A DNA stretch of 64,000 nt, taken from an uncultured Verrucomicrobiota bacterium. Lineage in GTDB: Bacteria; Verrucomicrobiota; Verrucomicrobiia; Opitutales; Seribacteraceae. Position numbers and translations under genes: made by a program. The notes beneath the pieces are model-generated. The model did no database searches and had not been told where the DNA came from. It worked only from the letters and a program-made list of their open reading frames with translations. How positions within the stretch are numbered: the stretch's first letter is position 1; every line of letters begins with the position of its first letter. This document shows, in pieces, positions 54,651 through 63,867 of the stretch. The stretch is from NCBI GenBank assembly GCA_902569115.1, contig CACFTI010000009.1:1-64000 (forward strand), given 5' to 3'.

Positions 54651-55529
54651 ATGAAATGTCTTCTCCCGAGTAAAGAATCATGGCCCAATGAAGAATATTT
54701 GATTCGATTGCTCGATGATGAGTCAGAAGTTGTCAAAGAGGCTTTATTAAAATTATTCAAAGAGAACTCAGACAACGCTCAACTTTTTTTGTGCAAAGTT
54801 TCTAAGCATAATTCACTAGCTGGTAAGCATGCTAGGGCTATACAAGAAAAATTAGGTTGGACGGATGGTAGAGAAATTTTCTTACAATTTATACAATCGC
54901 AACGATATGAATTAGAAAGTGGTTGGTTCCTTTTGGATAAAACTGTCTTTCCCACCATGGACGCTTCAGTTGTAAGTTTGACTTTGGATGCTCTGGCTGA
55001 TCGTGCCAGGGAACTAATGGTTCCTCCCATGGAAGTTAAGCATCAATGTGCAATAATAAATCGAGTTCTTTTCCACGAGAATAGTTTCCGCGGAGCTGGA
55101 AAAAACTTTGAGAACCCCAATAATAGCTTCATTCATAAGGTCCTAGAAACAAAAACAGGCCTACCCATTACTCTTTCTTTAATTTACATATTAATTGCAA
55201 GAAGGCTTGGCTTGGAATTAGAGCCGATAGGTCTGCCAGGCAGATTCATGGTCGGGTGCTTTTCTGAAAGAGTTCCTTTTTACATCGATGTTTGGGCTGG
55301 TGGAAGATTTATAGAATTGGAAGAAATGAGTTCTTACTTGGGATTATCGAGTGATGAGTGTTCGGGCTCAGTTCTTTTACCTGTGACAATCGGAGAAACA
55401 CTAGCCCGGGCATGCAGAAATCTTGCTCATCATTATGCTCTTTGGGGAAAGAAAAAAGAAGCGGAAATGTTCCAGGATTTTGTTGTCGAATTTGAGAAAA
55501 CCCTCAAGATCGAACCCCATGCTCCCTGA
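54651..55529 (+). CDS. SirB1/transglutaminase-like family protein
   Basis: 292 aa. The N-terminal ~90 residues are helical (HEAT-like: DESEVVKEALLKLF). The rest matches the SirB1 N-terminal/Transglut_core2 family: NSFIHKVLETKTGLPITLSL, YILIARRLGLELEPIGLPGRF, YIDVWAGGRFIELEEM. The family often sits with diverse housekeeping genes; its role is not established. Its last 11 bases overlap the start of aroE. Confidence 0.85.
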   Translation: MKCLLPSKESWPNEEYLIRLLDDESEVVKEALLKLFKENSDNAQLFLCKVSKHNSLAGKHARAIQEKLGWTDGREIFLQFIQSQRYELESGWFLLDKTVFPTMDASVVSLTLDALADRARELMVPPMEVKHQCAIINRVLFHENSFRGAGKNFENPNNSFIHKVLETKTGLPITLSLIYILIARRLGLELEPIGLPGRFMVGCFSERVPFYIDVWAGGRFIELEEMSSYLGLSSDECSGSVLLPVTIGETLARACRNLAHHYALWGKKKEAEMFQDFVVEFEKTLKIEPHAP

Positions 55530-56442
55530 ACCGCTCTCAATTGACGAAGTTGTTCCATTATCTCCCGGCAATGTTGGTTTGGCAGTCTTGGGTCAACCAA
55601 TAGGCCACTCAATTAGTCCTTTGCTTCATCATGCTGCCCTTAATAAATTAGCAATAAAAGAGTGTGGTTTTTCGTTATGGCATTACGGCCGAATTGATAT
55701 ACATCCAGACCAATTAGGTGATGGATTGGAGAGGTTAAAAGAATGTGGATATACCGGACTAAATTTAACTATTCCCCATAAAGTGAAGGTCTTTGACATT
55801 ATTGAAAATATCGATCAAGAGGCGGTAGCGATGGGCGCAGTAAATACACTTTTTTATAAGTCTCAAAAATGGGTTGGGTACAATACCGATGGTTATGGAG
55901 TAAGCAAAGCGGTTTCCTGTCATCTGGGTTATCAGATCAAAGACTCTTCTGTTTTGATACTTGGTGCAGGAGGTGCAGCAAGGGCAGCGAGTGTTCAATT
56001 CCTTAGGGAAGGATGCAGAGAATTGAAAATTCTCAATCGATCAAAAGAGCGAATGCAGTCTTTGTTGAATCTCTTGAATGATAGGTTTGGTTCCGCTGAA
56101 GTTTCCGGTGAAACATTTGACACAGTTGATGCGAAACACATTTTAGACAGGGATTGGCTTATAGTGAATGCAACGTCAAGTGGCCTCAATAAGAATGACA
56201 TTTCACCTTTCCCGTTTGATTTGTCTCTTCTGGGTAAGGGCAGTGCTGTTTATGACATGATATATAATCCCTCTAAAACTAAACTTTTGGAAGAAGCTGA
56301 ATGTGCGGGTTTACCATTTGCCAACGGCTTGCATATGCTCGTGTATCAGGCTGCTAAAGCTTTAGAAATTTGGACGGGTAGGGAGGTTTGCTCAGAAACG
56401 ATGTTGCAGGCTGCCTTGGGTAGTTTAAGTGATGAACTTTGA
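55519..56442 (+). CDS. aroE: Shikimate 5-dehydrogenase
   Basis: 307 aa from the ATG at 55519; an in-frame start at 55423 would lie deep in the preceding gene. It reduces 3-dehydroshikimate to shikimate with NADPH in aromatic amino-acid synthesis. Seen: LGQPIGHSISPLLHHAAL, GLNLTIPHKVKVFDII with the catalytic Lys, MGAVNTLFYK, GYNTDGYGV, the nucleotide-binding GAGGAARAAS, NATSSGL and a C-terminal LHMLVYQAAKALEIWTG. Its end overlaps the following gene by 11 bases. An N-terminal ~20-residue extension is present. Confidence 0.95.
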   Translation: MLPEPLSIDEVVPLSPGNVGLAVLGQPIGHSISPLLHHAALNKLAIKECGFSLWHYGRIDIHPDQLGDGLERLKECGYTGLNLTIPHKVKVFDIIENIDQEAVAMGAVNTLFYKSQKWVGYNTDGYGVSKAVSCHLGYQIKDSSVLILGAGGAARAASVQFLREGCRELKILNRSKERMQSLLNLLNDRFGSAEVSGETFDTVDAKHILDRDWLIVNATSSGLNKNDISPFPFDLSLLGKGSAVYDMIYNPSKTKLLEEAECAGLPFANGLHMLVYQAAKALEIWTGREVCSETMLQAALGSLSDEL

Positions 56443-57343
56443 TTTTTTGTTAGAGAATCCGATTATTTCAATCAGCCTTGGTTTTATTCTGGGGTCGATT
56501 GTTGGAAGTTTTTTTAATGTATGTGCCACCCGTATCCCATACGGGCTTTCAATTATAAGGCCTCCTTCCTCTTGCCCAAGTTGTAAAAACAAAATCCTAT
56601 GGTTTCAGAATATCCCAATCGTCTCATGGTTGCTGCTTAGAGGTAAGGCAAGCTGTTGCGATTATAAAATTCCCCGTCGATATCTTTTCACGGAGCTAGG
56701 GAGCGGGGTGATTTTTGCATATCTTTTTTACAAGTTTTCTTTCGATGGAGATTTGCCAATTCTTTTTCTGTCCATGATTTTTGCCTCCATAATGATAATT
56801 GTTTCTGTGATTGATTTAGAAACAATGTTAATTCCTGATCGCTTTAGCATAGGAGGTTCCTTCGTAGGATTGAGCTTATCTTTATTTTTTCCCGTTTTGC
56901 ATGGTTTTTCTTTGAATCCACTTCAATCTGAAATGATAGCTGGTCTTTGGACGTCATTTTTGGGGTTGATTATCTCTTCTGCCCTTTTGTTTTGGATAGG
57001 GTCTATCGCTGAAACATTTCTAAAAAAGGAAGCTTTGGGTCAAGGAGACATCAAACTTCTTGGTTGTATAGGTGCATTTTGTGGATGGCAGGGAGGCGTT
57101 TTCTCAATTTTTGGAGGTGCTATTCTTGGTACAGTATTAATGATTCCTGTTCTTGTGGCCCAAAAAATTCGATGTGGCAAAGATCAGCAAGAAAATGAAA
57201 AGTTTGGATGGGGCGTGGAAATTCCTTTCGGGCCTTTTTTGGCAATGACTGCTCTGCTATACTTCATAGTTCTCAAGGAAAGAGTGGATGTTTGGTTCGA
57301 GCAAGTGGAAGGAAATTTCGTATATTTATTTCCTCGATTGTGA
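56432..57343 (+). CDS. Prepilin peptidase (A24 family)
   Basis: 303 aa from the ATG at 56432, with a GTG at 56429 as an alternative. It cleaves and N-methylates type IV pilin-like or type II secretion pseudopilin signals. The N-terminal domain has GSFFNVCATRIPYGLS and a zinc motif SCPSCKNK; the second, usually CxxC, reads ASCCDYKIPRRY and looks degenerate. The catalytic aspartates are visible in VIDLETMLIPDRFSIGG and in LGQGDIKLLGCIGAF. There are about seven membrane helices. No pilus genes are adjacent, so its substrates lie elsewhere. Confidence 0.92.
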   Translation: MNFDFLLENPIISISLGFILGSIVGSFFNVCATRIPYGLSIIRPPSSCPSCKNKILWFQNIPIVSWLLLRGKASCCDYKIPRRYLFTELGSGVIFAYLFYKFSFDGDLPILFLSMIFASIMIIVSVIDLETMLIPDRFSIGGSFVGLSLSLFFPVLHGFSLNPLQSEMIAGLWTSFLGLIISSALLFWIGSIAETFLKKEALGQGDIKLLGCIGAFCGWQGGVFSIFGGAILGTVLMIPVLVAQKIRCGKDQQENEKFGWGVEIPFGPFLAMTALLYFIVLKERVDVWFEQVEGNFVYLFPRL

Positions 57344-57411
57344 TCCTTTTATCATTGAAGAAATATTTCATTCGAGTGATTATGCTGAGTTTCAAATTTT
57401 AAATCAATTAC

Positions 57412-60400
57412 ATGAAAAAACTCCTTGTAGCTAATAGAAGTGAAATCGCAGTTAGAATCTTTCGTTCAGCCAATGAATTGAACCTTAGGACTGTCGCTAT
57501 TTATGCCGAAGAGGACCGTTTTGGTGTCCATCGTTTTAAAGCCGATGAGGCATACTTGGTTGGTCAGGGAAAAGGGCCAGTTGCCGCTTACCTTGATATT
57601 GATTCGATTATATCTATAGCCAAAGCCAAGAAAGTTGACATGATCCACCCGGGATACGGCTTCTTATCCGAGAATGCCAATTTTGCTCGTGCCTGTGAAG
57701 ATGCGGGGATTACTTTTATCGGGCCAAAGCCTGAGTTGCTAGAGAAAATGGGTGATAAAGTCGCTGCCAAAAAAGCTGCTGATATTGCGGGAGTTCCTAC
57801 ATTGCCCGCTACTCCCAATCCGGTTTCCAAGCCCGCGGATGCTCTTAAATGGAGCAAGAAAATAGGATTTCCTTTAATCATCAAAGCCGCGTTTGGAGGA
57901 GGGGGACGGGGAATGCGGGTCGTTTCCAAAGAAGAAGATTTAAAACCGATGCTCGAAGAGGCACAGGGAGAAGCAGAGCGTGCATTTGGAAATTCAGCCG
58001 TTTTTCTGGAGCGCTATGTGGGAAGAGCTAAGCACTTGGAAGTTCAGGTCTTGGGTGATCGTCATGGAAATGTAGTCCATTTACATGAAAGAGACTGTTC
58101 AGTTCAGCGTAGGTATCAGAAAGTTGTTGAGGTGGCACCTTCAATTGGTTTGCCTCAAAATGTCATTGATGATCTGTGTCAGGCTGGAGTCGAGCTTGCG
58201 AGGAAAATTGGTTATGATAACGCGGGAACCGTTGAGTTTCTCTTAGATCAGGACACCAAAGAGTGGTTTTTTATTGAAATGAATCCCCGTATTCAGGTTG
58301 AGCACACTGTTACTGAGCAGATAACAGGTATCGACATTGTTCGATCTCAAATCTTAGTGGCAATGGAGCAAAAATTGCATGATGAGACAATTGGAATCCC
58401 CACCCAAGAAAATATTCCTCGAAACGGTTGCGCGGTGCAGTGCCGGGTTACAACTGAGGATCCCGAAAAGGACTTCAGTCCTGATTATGGTAAAATTCTT
58501 TCTTACCGATCAGCTGCCGGATTTGGGGTGAGACTCGATGGTGCAATGGGAGATACCGGATCAATAATTACTCCCTTTTATGATTCACTTTTAGTCAAAC
58601 TTACCACATCCGGACCGAACCTTTCACAGGCGTTGGATCGTATGCACCGAGCACTTCGTGAAATGCGAATTCGGGGGGTAAAAACAAATATACCATTTCT
58701 TGAAAATGTCATAACTCATCAAGAATTTGTTAGCGGTAATGCTACGACACGAATGATTGATATTACTCCAAGTCTTTTCAAATTTAAGGCAAGGAAAGAC
58801 CGGGCATCCAAACTTTTAAATTACTTGGGTGAAGTGATTGTAAACGGTAATCCACAAGTAAAAGGAAGGCCTCGAATTCAAAACCCTCTCCCCCTTATTG
58901 TTCCTGATTGTAATGATGTTGATACTACCCCCAAGGGTACGCGTGATATTTTACTTTCACAAGGAGCAGAAAAATTCTCCAAATGGTTGAGGCAACAAAA
59001 GCCTCTCATGGTCACTGATACTACGCTTCGGGATGCTCATCAGTCTCTGATGGCGGCGAGGATGCGGACTTTTGATATGCTTGAAGTGTCTGATTTCATC
59101 GCAAAGAAAGTTCCAGGTTTGTTCAGTATGGAAATGTGGGGTGGGGCAACCTACGATACTTGTATGCGATTTCTAGGCGAATGCCCCTATGAGCGATTGC
59201 ATAAATTACGAGAGAGAATCCCAAATATTCTTTTTCAAATGCTACTTCGTGGCTCAAATGCAGTAGGCTACGCAAATTATCCTGATAATGTTGTTCGTGA
59301 ATTCGTAATTCATTCTTCCGAAGCAGGAATGGATGTATTTCGTATTTTTGACTCATTGAATTATCTTCCAAACTTGAAGGTAGCGATGGAGACAGTTGTC
59401 GAAAAGACACCTTCGCTTTGCGAGGCAGCCGTTTGTTTTACCGGAGATTTCACCGACTCCAATGAAGAGAAATATGTTCTTAGTTATTATGTAGACTTGG
59501 CTAAGGAACTGGAGAGAATGGGTGCACATATTCTAGCAATTAAGGATATGGCCGGACTTTGCCATCCCTTAGCCGCAAGCAAGCTAGTTAAAACCCTTCG
59601 TAATGAAGTTGGTATTCCTATCCATTTTCACACGCATGACTCCAGTGGAATATCGTCCTCCTCGATTATTAAAGCTTCTGAGGCAGGGGTAGATGTGGTG
59701 GATTTAGCCATTTCCTCGCTTTCTGGCTGCACAAGTCAGCCGAACCTTAACTCGATTGTACATGCACTCAGAAATTCTCCCCGATCAACTGGGCTGGATG
59801 TTGATGCACTAAATCAGCTTTCGATTTATTGGGAGGCAGTCAGGCAATATTATTCGCCATTTGACACATCTCCTCCATTTGGAAGTGCAGAGGTTTACCA
59901 ACACCAAATGCCCGGAGGTCAATACACTAATTTGCGTGAGCAGGCAGCTGCCCTCGGACTGGGTAAAAGGTGGACTGATGTGGTGACTACTTACCAAAAT
60001 TGTAATCGCTTATTGGGTGATATAGTAAAAGTAACCCCTAGTAGTAAAAGCGTGGGTGATCTTGCGATCTTCCTTATTACTAAAGGCGTTAAACCCGAAG
60101 ATTTGATTAATTTGCCTGAAGAAACTGGTTTTCCACAATCGGTTATCGATTTATTATCAGGAAACTTGGGCCAACCCAAGGGAGGATGGCCCAAAGCTGT
60201 TCAGAAAGTTATTCTAGGTAAACAAAAACCCATGAAGGGGCGCCCTGGAGCAAAAGCTGCTAAAATTGATCTTTCAAGGGAGAAAAAATCCTTAGTGAAA
60301 AAGATTGGCAAGGGTTGTACCGATGACGACTTATTTTGTTCAATCATGTACCCGCAAGTCTTTGCTGACTTTCAGGATTTTAAGAAAATATACGGAGATG

Positions 60401-60849
60401 TATCTGTTTTACCAACTTTATCATATTTTCACGGCTTGGAACCTGGTGAAGAAATTTCTATTACCATCGAAGAAGGGAAAACCTTGTTCATTAAACTTCT
60501 TCATGTGGGAGATCCTGACGAGAAAGGTATCCGGTCGATTACATTTGAGTTAAATGGTAAAGCAAGGACTACTTTAGTTCAGGACAAATCAGTTAAAGGA
60601 GACGCAAAAGCTCGTGAAAAAGCAGACCCAGCCAATGAAAAACATGTAGGTGCTCCAATACCTGCAATTATAAGCAGTATCGCGACCAGTGTTGGAAAAA
60701 GTATTTCAAAGGGAGATAAGATCGCTGTCCTCGAAGCCATGAAAATGCAAACAACAATTTATTCACCCTGCGATGGCATGGTAGACGAGATTCTTGTCCA
60801 AGTTGGTGATTCCGTTGAGTCTAAAGACTTGATTGCTCGGTTGAATTAA
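57412..60849 (+). CDS. pyc: Pyruvate carboxylase
   Basis: 1145 aa, the length of the single-chain form. It carboxylates pyruvate to oxaloacetate with ATP, bicarbonate and biotin. Biotin carboxylase domain ~1-450 (NRSEIAVRIFRSANEL, GGGGRGMRVV, HLHERDCSVQRRYQKVVEVAP, EMNPRIQVEHTVTEQI), carboxyltransferase domain ~530-840 (TDTTLRDAHQSLMAARMRT, GGATYDTCMRFL, HFHTHDSSG), and biotin carrier ~1075-1145 with EAMKMQ, the biotinylated Lys near residue 1111. It may form a unit with the LRR gene 7 bp downstream. Confidence 0.97.
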   Translation: MKKLLVANRSEIAVRIFRSANELNLRTVAIYAEEDRFGVHRFKADEAYLVGQGKGPVAAYLDIDSIISIAKAKKVDMIHPGYGFLSENANFARACEDAGITFIGPKPELLEKMGDKVAAKKAADIAGVPTLPATPNPVSKPADALKWSKKIGFPLIIKAAFGGGGRGMRVVSKEEDLKPMLEEAQGEAERAFGNSAVFLERYVGRAKHLEVQVLGDRHGNVVHLHERDCSVQRRYQKVVEVAPSIGLPQNVIDDLCQAGVELARKIGYDNAGTVEFLLDQDTKEWFFIEMNPRIQVEHTVTEQITGIDIVRSQILVAMEQKLHDETIGIPTQENIPRNGCAVQCRVTTEDPEKDFSPDYGKILSYRSAAGFGVRLDGAMGDTGSIITPFYDSLLVKLTTSGPNLSQALDRMHRALREMRIRGVKTNIPFLENVITHQEFVSGNATTRMIDITPSLFKFKARKDRASKLLNYLGEVIVNGNPQVKGRPRIQNPLPLIVPDCNDVDTTPKGTRDILLSQGAEKFSKWLRQQKPLMVTDTTLRDAHQSLMAARMRTFDMLEVSDFIAKKVPGLFSMEMWGGATYDTCMRFLGECPYERLHKLRERIPNILFQMLLRGSNAVGYANYPDNVVREFVIHSSEAGMDVFRIFDSLNYLPNLKVAMETVVEKTPSLCEAAVCFTGDFTDSNEEKYVLSYYVDLAKELERMGAHILAIKDMAGLCHPLAASKLVKTLRNEVGIPIHFHTHDSSGISSSSIIKASEAGVDVVDLAISSLSGCTSQPNLNSIVHALRNSPRSTGLDVDALNQLSIYWEAVRQYYSPFDTSPPFGSAEVYQHQMPGGQYTNLREQAAALGLGKRWTDVVTTYQNCNRLLGDIVKVTPSSKSVGDLAIFLITKGVKPEDLINLPEETGFPQSVIDLLSGNLGQPKGGWPKAVQKVILGKQKPMKGRPGAKAAKIDLSREKKSLVKKIGKGCTDDDLFCSIMYPQVFADFQDFKKIYGDVSVLPTLSYFHGLEPGEEISITIEEGKTLFIKLLHVGDPDEKGIRSITFELNGKARTTLVQDKSVKGDAKAREKADPANEKHVGAPIPAIISSIATSVGKSISKGDKIAVLEAMKMQTTIYSPCDGMVDEILVQVGDSVESKDLIARLN

Positions 60850-60856
60850 GGATAAC

Positions 60857-62305
60857 TTGTATTTTGAACCAGTGATTGACGCAGTTAAAATATTTATTCT
60901 CGTATTTGGAAGCCTTGTTTGTCTTTCACCTCATGTAGTTGAATCTTCGGAGAAAGTTTTTATTCCGGAGCCCGTTTTGGAATTAGAAATTTCCCGTTCG
61001 TTGGGGGTTTCACCATCAGAAATCACGGAATCTTTGTTAGGTGAAAAGCTAAAAATTCTTGAGTTGAGTGATTCACAACTTCGGGACCTTCGCGGTTTAG
61101 AGCATGCGCTTAATTTAGAGATATTGGTTTTGCGTAATAATCTAATCGAGGATCTATCTCCATTATCTGGTTTAAACAAGCTCAAGAGGCTGGATTTATC
61201 CGGCAATAGAATTGCAGGGCTCAAAAAAAACCTTGTTGATGTCTCCAGTATCAACACAGGAAAATCTTCAGTAAGTGCTCTTACTCATTTAAATTTGTCT
61301 GGAAATAAATTGAGAGGATTATCAGGAATAAATTACTTTTCTAATTTGCTGAATCTGAATGTTTCGAAGAATTCCCTTACAGATTTACAAGGGTTAAGTT
61401 CTCTCAAAAAATTGTTAACCCTAAATGCCAGTGAAAATCAACTTGGTTTCGTCGAATCTTATCAAGATGCCAATAGGAATAAAAAATATGATCTGGGGGA
61501 ACCCTTCAATGATGTTAGTGGAAATGGAATCCGGGACTCTGATCCCTTATCAGAAATACATTCCCTCTCTTCTCTAACTTATCTTCAGTTAAATGGAAAT
61601 TTAATTAGTAAGATTGATTCTATGTTGAGTCTCCCCTCATTGAAAGTACTTCTTCTTTCTGGCAATCAAATAGCTAGAATTGAAGGGCTTTCTTCATTTT
61701 CTGCTTTAGAAAAATTATCTCTAAACGACAACTTCATTTCTGACATCAGTGGGATTGGCAAATTAAAGAATTTAAATTTCCTTTCCATGTCAGAAAACAG
61801 ACTTTGCGATTTGAGGGAATTATCACAACTGACAAAACTGAATGAACTTCATCTCCAATACAATCATGTGAAGAATGTCCAAGTTCTCTCCAGTCTGAAG
61901 AATCTTGTTTCCTTGCACATGAGCAATAATTTGGTGCAGGATTTATCTTTCATAAAAGACTTGGACTCCATACAGCGAATAAACCTAAGAAGAAATTCTA
62001 TGGGGCGTGAAAATGAATTGGGACAAACCATTTATGACTTGGGATTAAGAAATACCTCCATATCTGTAGAGGATCAGAAAGACAAAAACCCAGATTTGGT
62101 TTCCTTGGTCGAGACTTTATATTCTAGCAGTTCCGCAAACTTAAGATTCGGAGATTTCCTTGAACTCAATAACTACCAAAGATTTATTGATTTTATTAAT
62201 ACAACTGCGTTCGAGGAGTCTCTTAAAAATGACTTTTACAGGAAGTGGAATTTCAGTTTGTTAAACAATCGGGATTTAAGTGAAGCGGGTTTCCCCGAAA
62301 AATAA
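60857..62305 (+). CDS. Leucine-rich-repeat exported protein with a calcium-loop insert
   Basis: 482 aa. The start is TTG at 60857, preceded by an AAGGAT site; a GTG at 60872 is an alternative. A hydrophobic segment (AVKIFILVFGSLVCLSPHVV) acts as a signal or membrane anchor. About twelve SDS22-type 22-residue repeats follow (LEILVLRNNLIEDLSPLSGL; LKVLLLSGNQIARIEGL). Between two repeats lies an EF-hand-like loop DANRNKKYDLGE and DVSGNGIRD, expected to bind calcium. The last ~80 residues form a helical cap. Inference: a periplasmic or surface scaffold for protein binding; the partner is unknown. Confidence 0.85.
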   Translation: MYFEPVIDAVKIFILVFGSLVCLSPHVVESSEKVFIPEPVLELEISRSLGVSPSEITESLLGEKLKILELSDSQLRDLRGLEHALNLEILVLRNNLIEDLSPLSGLNKLKRLDLSGNRIAGLKKNLVDVSSINTGKSSVSALTHLNLSGNKLRGLSGINYFSNLLNLNVSKNSLTDLQGLSSLKKLLTLNASENQLGFVESYQDANRNKKYDLGEPFNDVSGNGIRDSDPLSEIHSLSSLTYLQLNGNLISKIDSMLSLPSLKVLLLSGNQIARIEGLSSFSALEKLSLNDNFISDISGIGKLKNLNFLSMSENRLCDLRELSQLTKLNELHLQYNHVKNVQVLSSLKNLVSLHMSNNLVQDLSFIKDLDSIQRINLRRNSMGRENELGQTIYDLGLRNTSISVEDQKDKNPDLVSLVETLYSSSSANLRFGDFLELNNYQRFIDFINTTAFEESLKNDFYRKWNFSLLNNRDLSEAGFPEK

Positions 62306-62322
62306 GCCTTAATAGATTGAAT

Positions 62323-62493
62323 TTATAAATCAAAAAATATGAGTAATCCCAAAATTAAGGATATAATAAAGCTTAAGGCAATAAGAGCTCTTGAAACTAT
62401 CCTTTGGATCGAATTTGAGCGCAGTAATTTTTCAAACAAATAAGAAATTTCCTTACGTGGTTTCTTTTTTCGTTTGTAATCTCTTTCATTCAT
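62323..62493 (-). CDS. Small basic single-pass membrane protein (56 aa)
   Basis: An ATG start at 62493 opens a 56-residue frame ending in TAA at 62323. It begins MNERDYKRKKKPRKE, strongly basic, has an amphipathic middle (ISYLFEKLLRSNSIQR) and ends in a hydrophobic helix ALIALSFIISLILGLLIFF. This basic-inside, one-helix design is typical of a real small membrane protein and unlike random sequence. It lies on the opposite strand from its neighbours and fills the 227-bp gap between the LRR gene and lpxC-fabZ. No family is known to me, and expression is unproven. Confidence 0.55.
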   Translation of the reverse strand: MNERDYKRKKKPRKEISYLFEKLLRSNSIQRIVSRALIALSFIISLILGLLIFFDL

Positions 62494-62532
62494 AAATGAT
62501 TAAAGGGCAAAACACATCTCATTCCAAAGCAC

Positions 62533-63867
62533 ATGACGGTTAAACAAAGATCACTTAATAAGGAAAAATCAGTTAAAGGTAAAGCTTTGCATACCGGAGA
62601 GGATGTTACTCTTACGCTTAAACCTGCACCAGCCTGCTCAGGTTATGTTTTTCGTCGAACTGATCTTTTTGGGAAACCAGAAATCAAGCCCTCATCATCA
62701 AGCGTAACTGAATTAGTTCGTAGTACTACAATTTCTAACGGGAATGCCAAAGTTCATACTATTGAACATGTTTTAAGTGCCTTGTCCGGTTGTGGTATTG
62801 ATAATGCCATTATTGAGATTAATGCTAGCGAACCGCCAATTTTAGATGGTTCAGCAAAACCATATGTTGAATTAATAAAAAGTGCTGAGCCAATTGAACT
62901 TGATGATAATAGGGATTTTTTGAAACTTTCCAGTCCACTTTCTGTAAGTTCAGGAAATCGTTCGATTATTGCATTACCCCACGATGGTTTGCGGATCACT
63001 TGCACTTCCGCTGATGATCGGGGAGTCCATGTGCAACATATGTCTATAGATGTCGACCCTGAGAATTACATTAATCAAATCGCACCAGCACGCACATTTA
63101 CTTTATACGAAGACATTGAAGAACTTTTAAAATTGGGAAAAATACGCGGAGGAAGTTTGGATAGTGCCGTGGTTATAAAAGGCGGACAAATTATGTCTAA
63201 GGAACCCTTGCGGTTTGAGGATGAATTTGTCAGGCACAAAATTTTGGATGTGATCGGAGACCTCTGTCTTTTGGGTAAACCACTTCACGCTCATATTATT
63301 GCAGTAAGACCCGGTCATTCTTTAAACGCCGAACTTACTTCCAAAATCCTAGAGTTTTCAAAGGGTAAAGCTCCTGCTGCATCAAACCATAAGGAGAAGT
63401 CAATAGTTTTGCCTGAAGAGACTGAGTTGGATGTTCGGAGAGTTTTGGATGTTTTGCCTCACAGGTACCCTTTTGTGATGATTGACCGAGTCATCTCCAT
63501 AGATGGAGACAACTCTTTGATTGCTTTAAAGAATGTCACAATTAACGAACCTTTTTTTACGGGACATTTCCCAGGTCATCCAGTTATGCCTGGGGTAATG
63601 CAGTTGGAGGCTATGGCTCAGGCCGCGGGACTTCTTTTATTGAGAAGAGGGAAGTCGGGAGGAAAGGTCGCCTTTTTTATGAGTGCTGATAAGGTAAAGT
63701 TTAGAAAACCTGTGGTTCCAGGAGATCAGTTGAAAATATGTGCTACGCTAGAGAAAGTGAGGGGTGATAAATTAGCCACTGCCAGAGTAATTTGTACGGT
63801 TGGTGAAAAAGAAGTCTCTTCTGCCAACCTAATGTTTACGATCGCCCAAGCTCGGGAAGAGGATTAA
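62533..63867 (+). CDS. Bifunctional LpxC-FabZ: UDP-acyl-GlcNAc deacetylase fused to 3-hydroxyacyl-ACP dehydratase
   Basis: 444 aa. Residues ~1-285 are LpxC, the committed zinc-dependent deacetylase of lipid A synthesis: [11 protein letters not shown] with His75/His79 and [17 protein letters not shown] with His235 and Asp239 as zinc ligands, close to E. coli numbering. Residues ~300-444 are FabZ, the dehydratase of fatty-acid elongation: [33 protein letters not shown] with catalytic His345 and Glu359 fourteen residues apart. Such fusions are known in Bacteroidetes and some related groups. The stop overlaps the lpxA start by one base (TAATG), so coupling to lipid A synthesis is likely. Confidence 0.97.
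   Translation: MTVKQRSLNKEKSVKGKALHTGEDVTLTLKPAPACSGYVFRRTDLFGKPEIKPSSSSVTELVRSTTISNGNAKVHTIEHVLSALSGCGIDNAIIEINASEPPILDGSAKPYVELIKSAEPIELDDNRDFLKLSSPLSVSSGNRSIIALPHDGLRITCTSADDRGVHVQHMSIDVDPENYINQIAPARTFTLYEDIEELLKLGKIRGGSLDSAVVIKGGQIMSKEPLRFEDEFVRHKILDVIGDLCLLGKPLHAHIIAVRPGHSLNAELTSKILEFSKGKAPAASNHKEKSIVLPEETELDVRRVLDVLPHRYPFVMIDRVISIDGDNSLIALKNVTINEPFFTGHFPGHPVMPGVMQLEAMAQAAGLLLLRRGKSGGKVAFFMSADKVKFRKPVVPGDQLKICATLEKVRGDKLATARVICTVGEKEVSSANLMFTIAQAREED

Noticed and set aside
62339-62443. A 34-codon plus-strand frame (MSNPKIKDIIKLK...) in the gap before lpxC-fabZ
   Set aside because: It overlaps the better minus-strand small membrane protein, is shorter and lacks a clear ribosome site. Either could be wrong.
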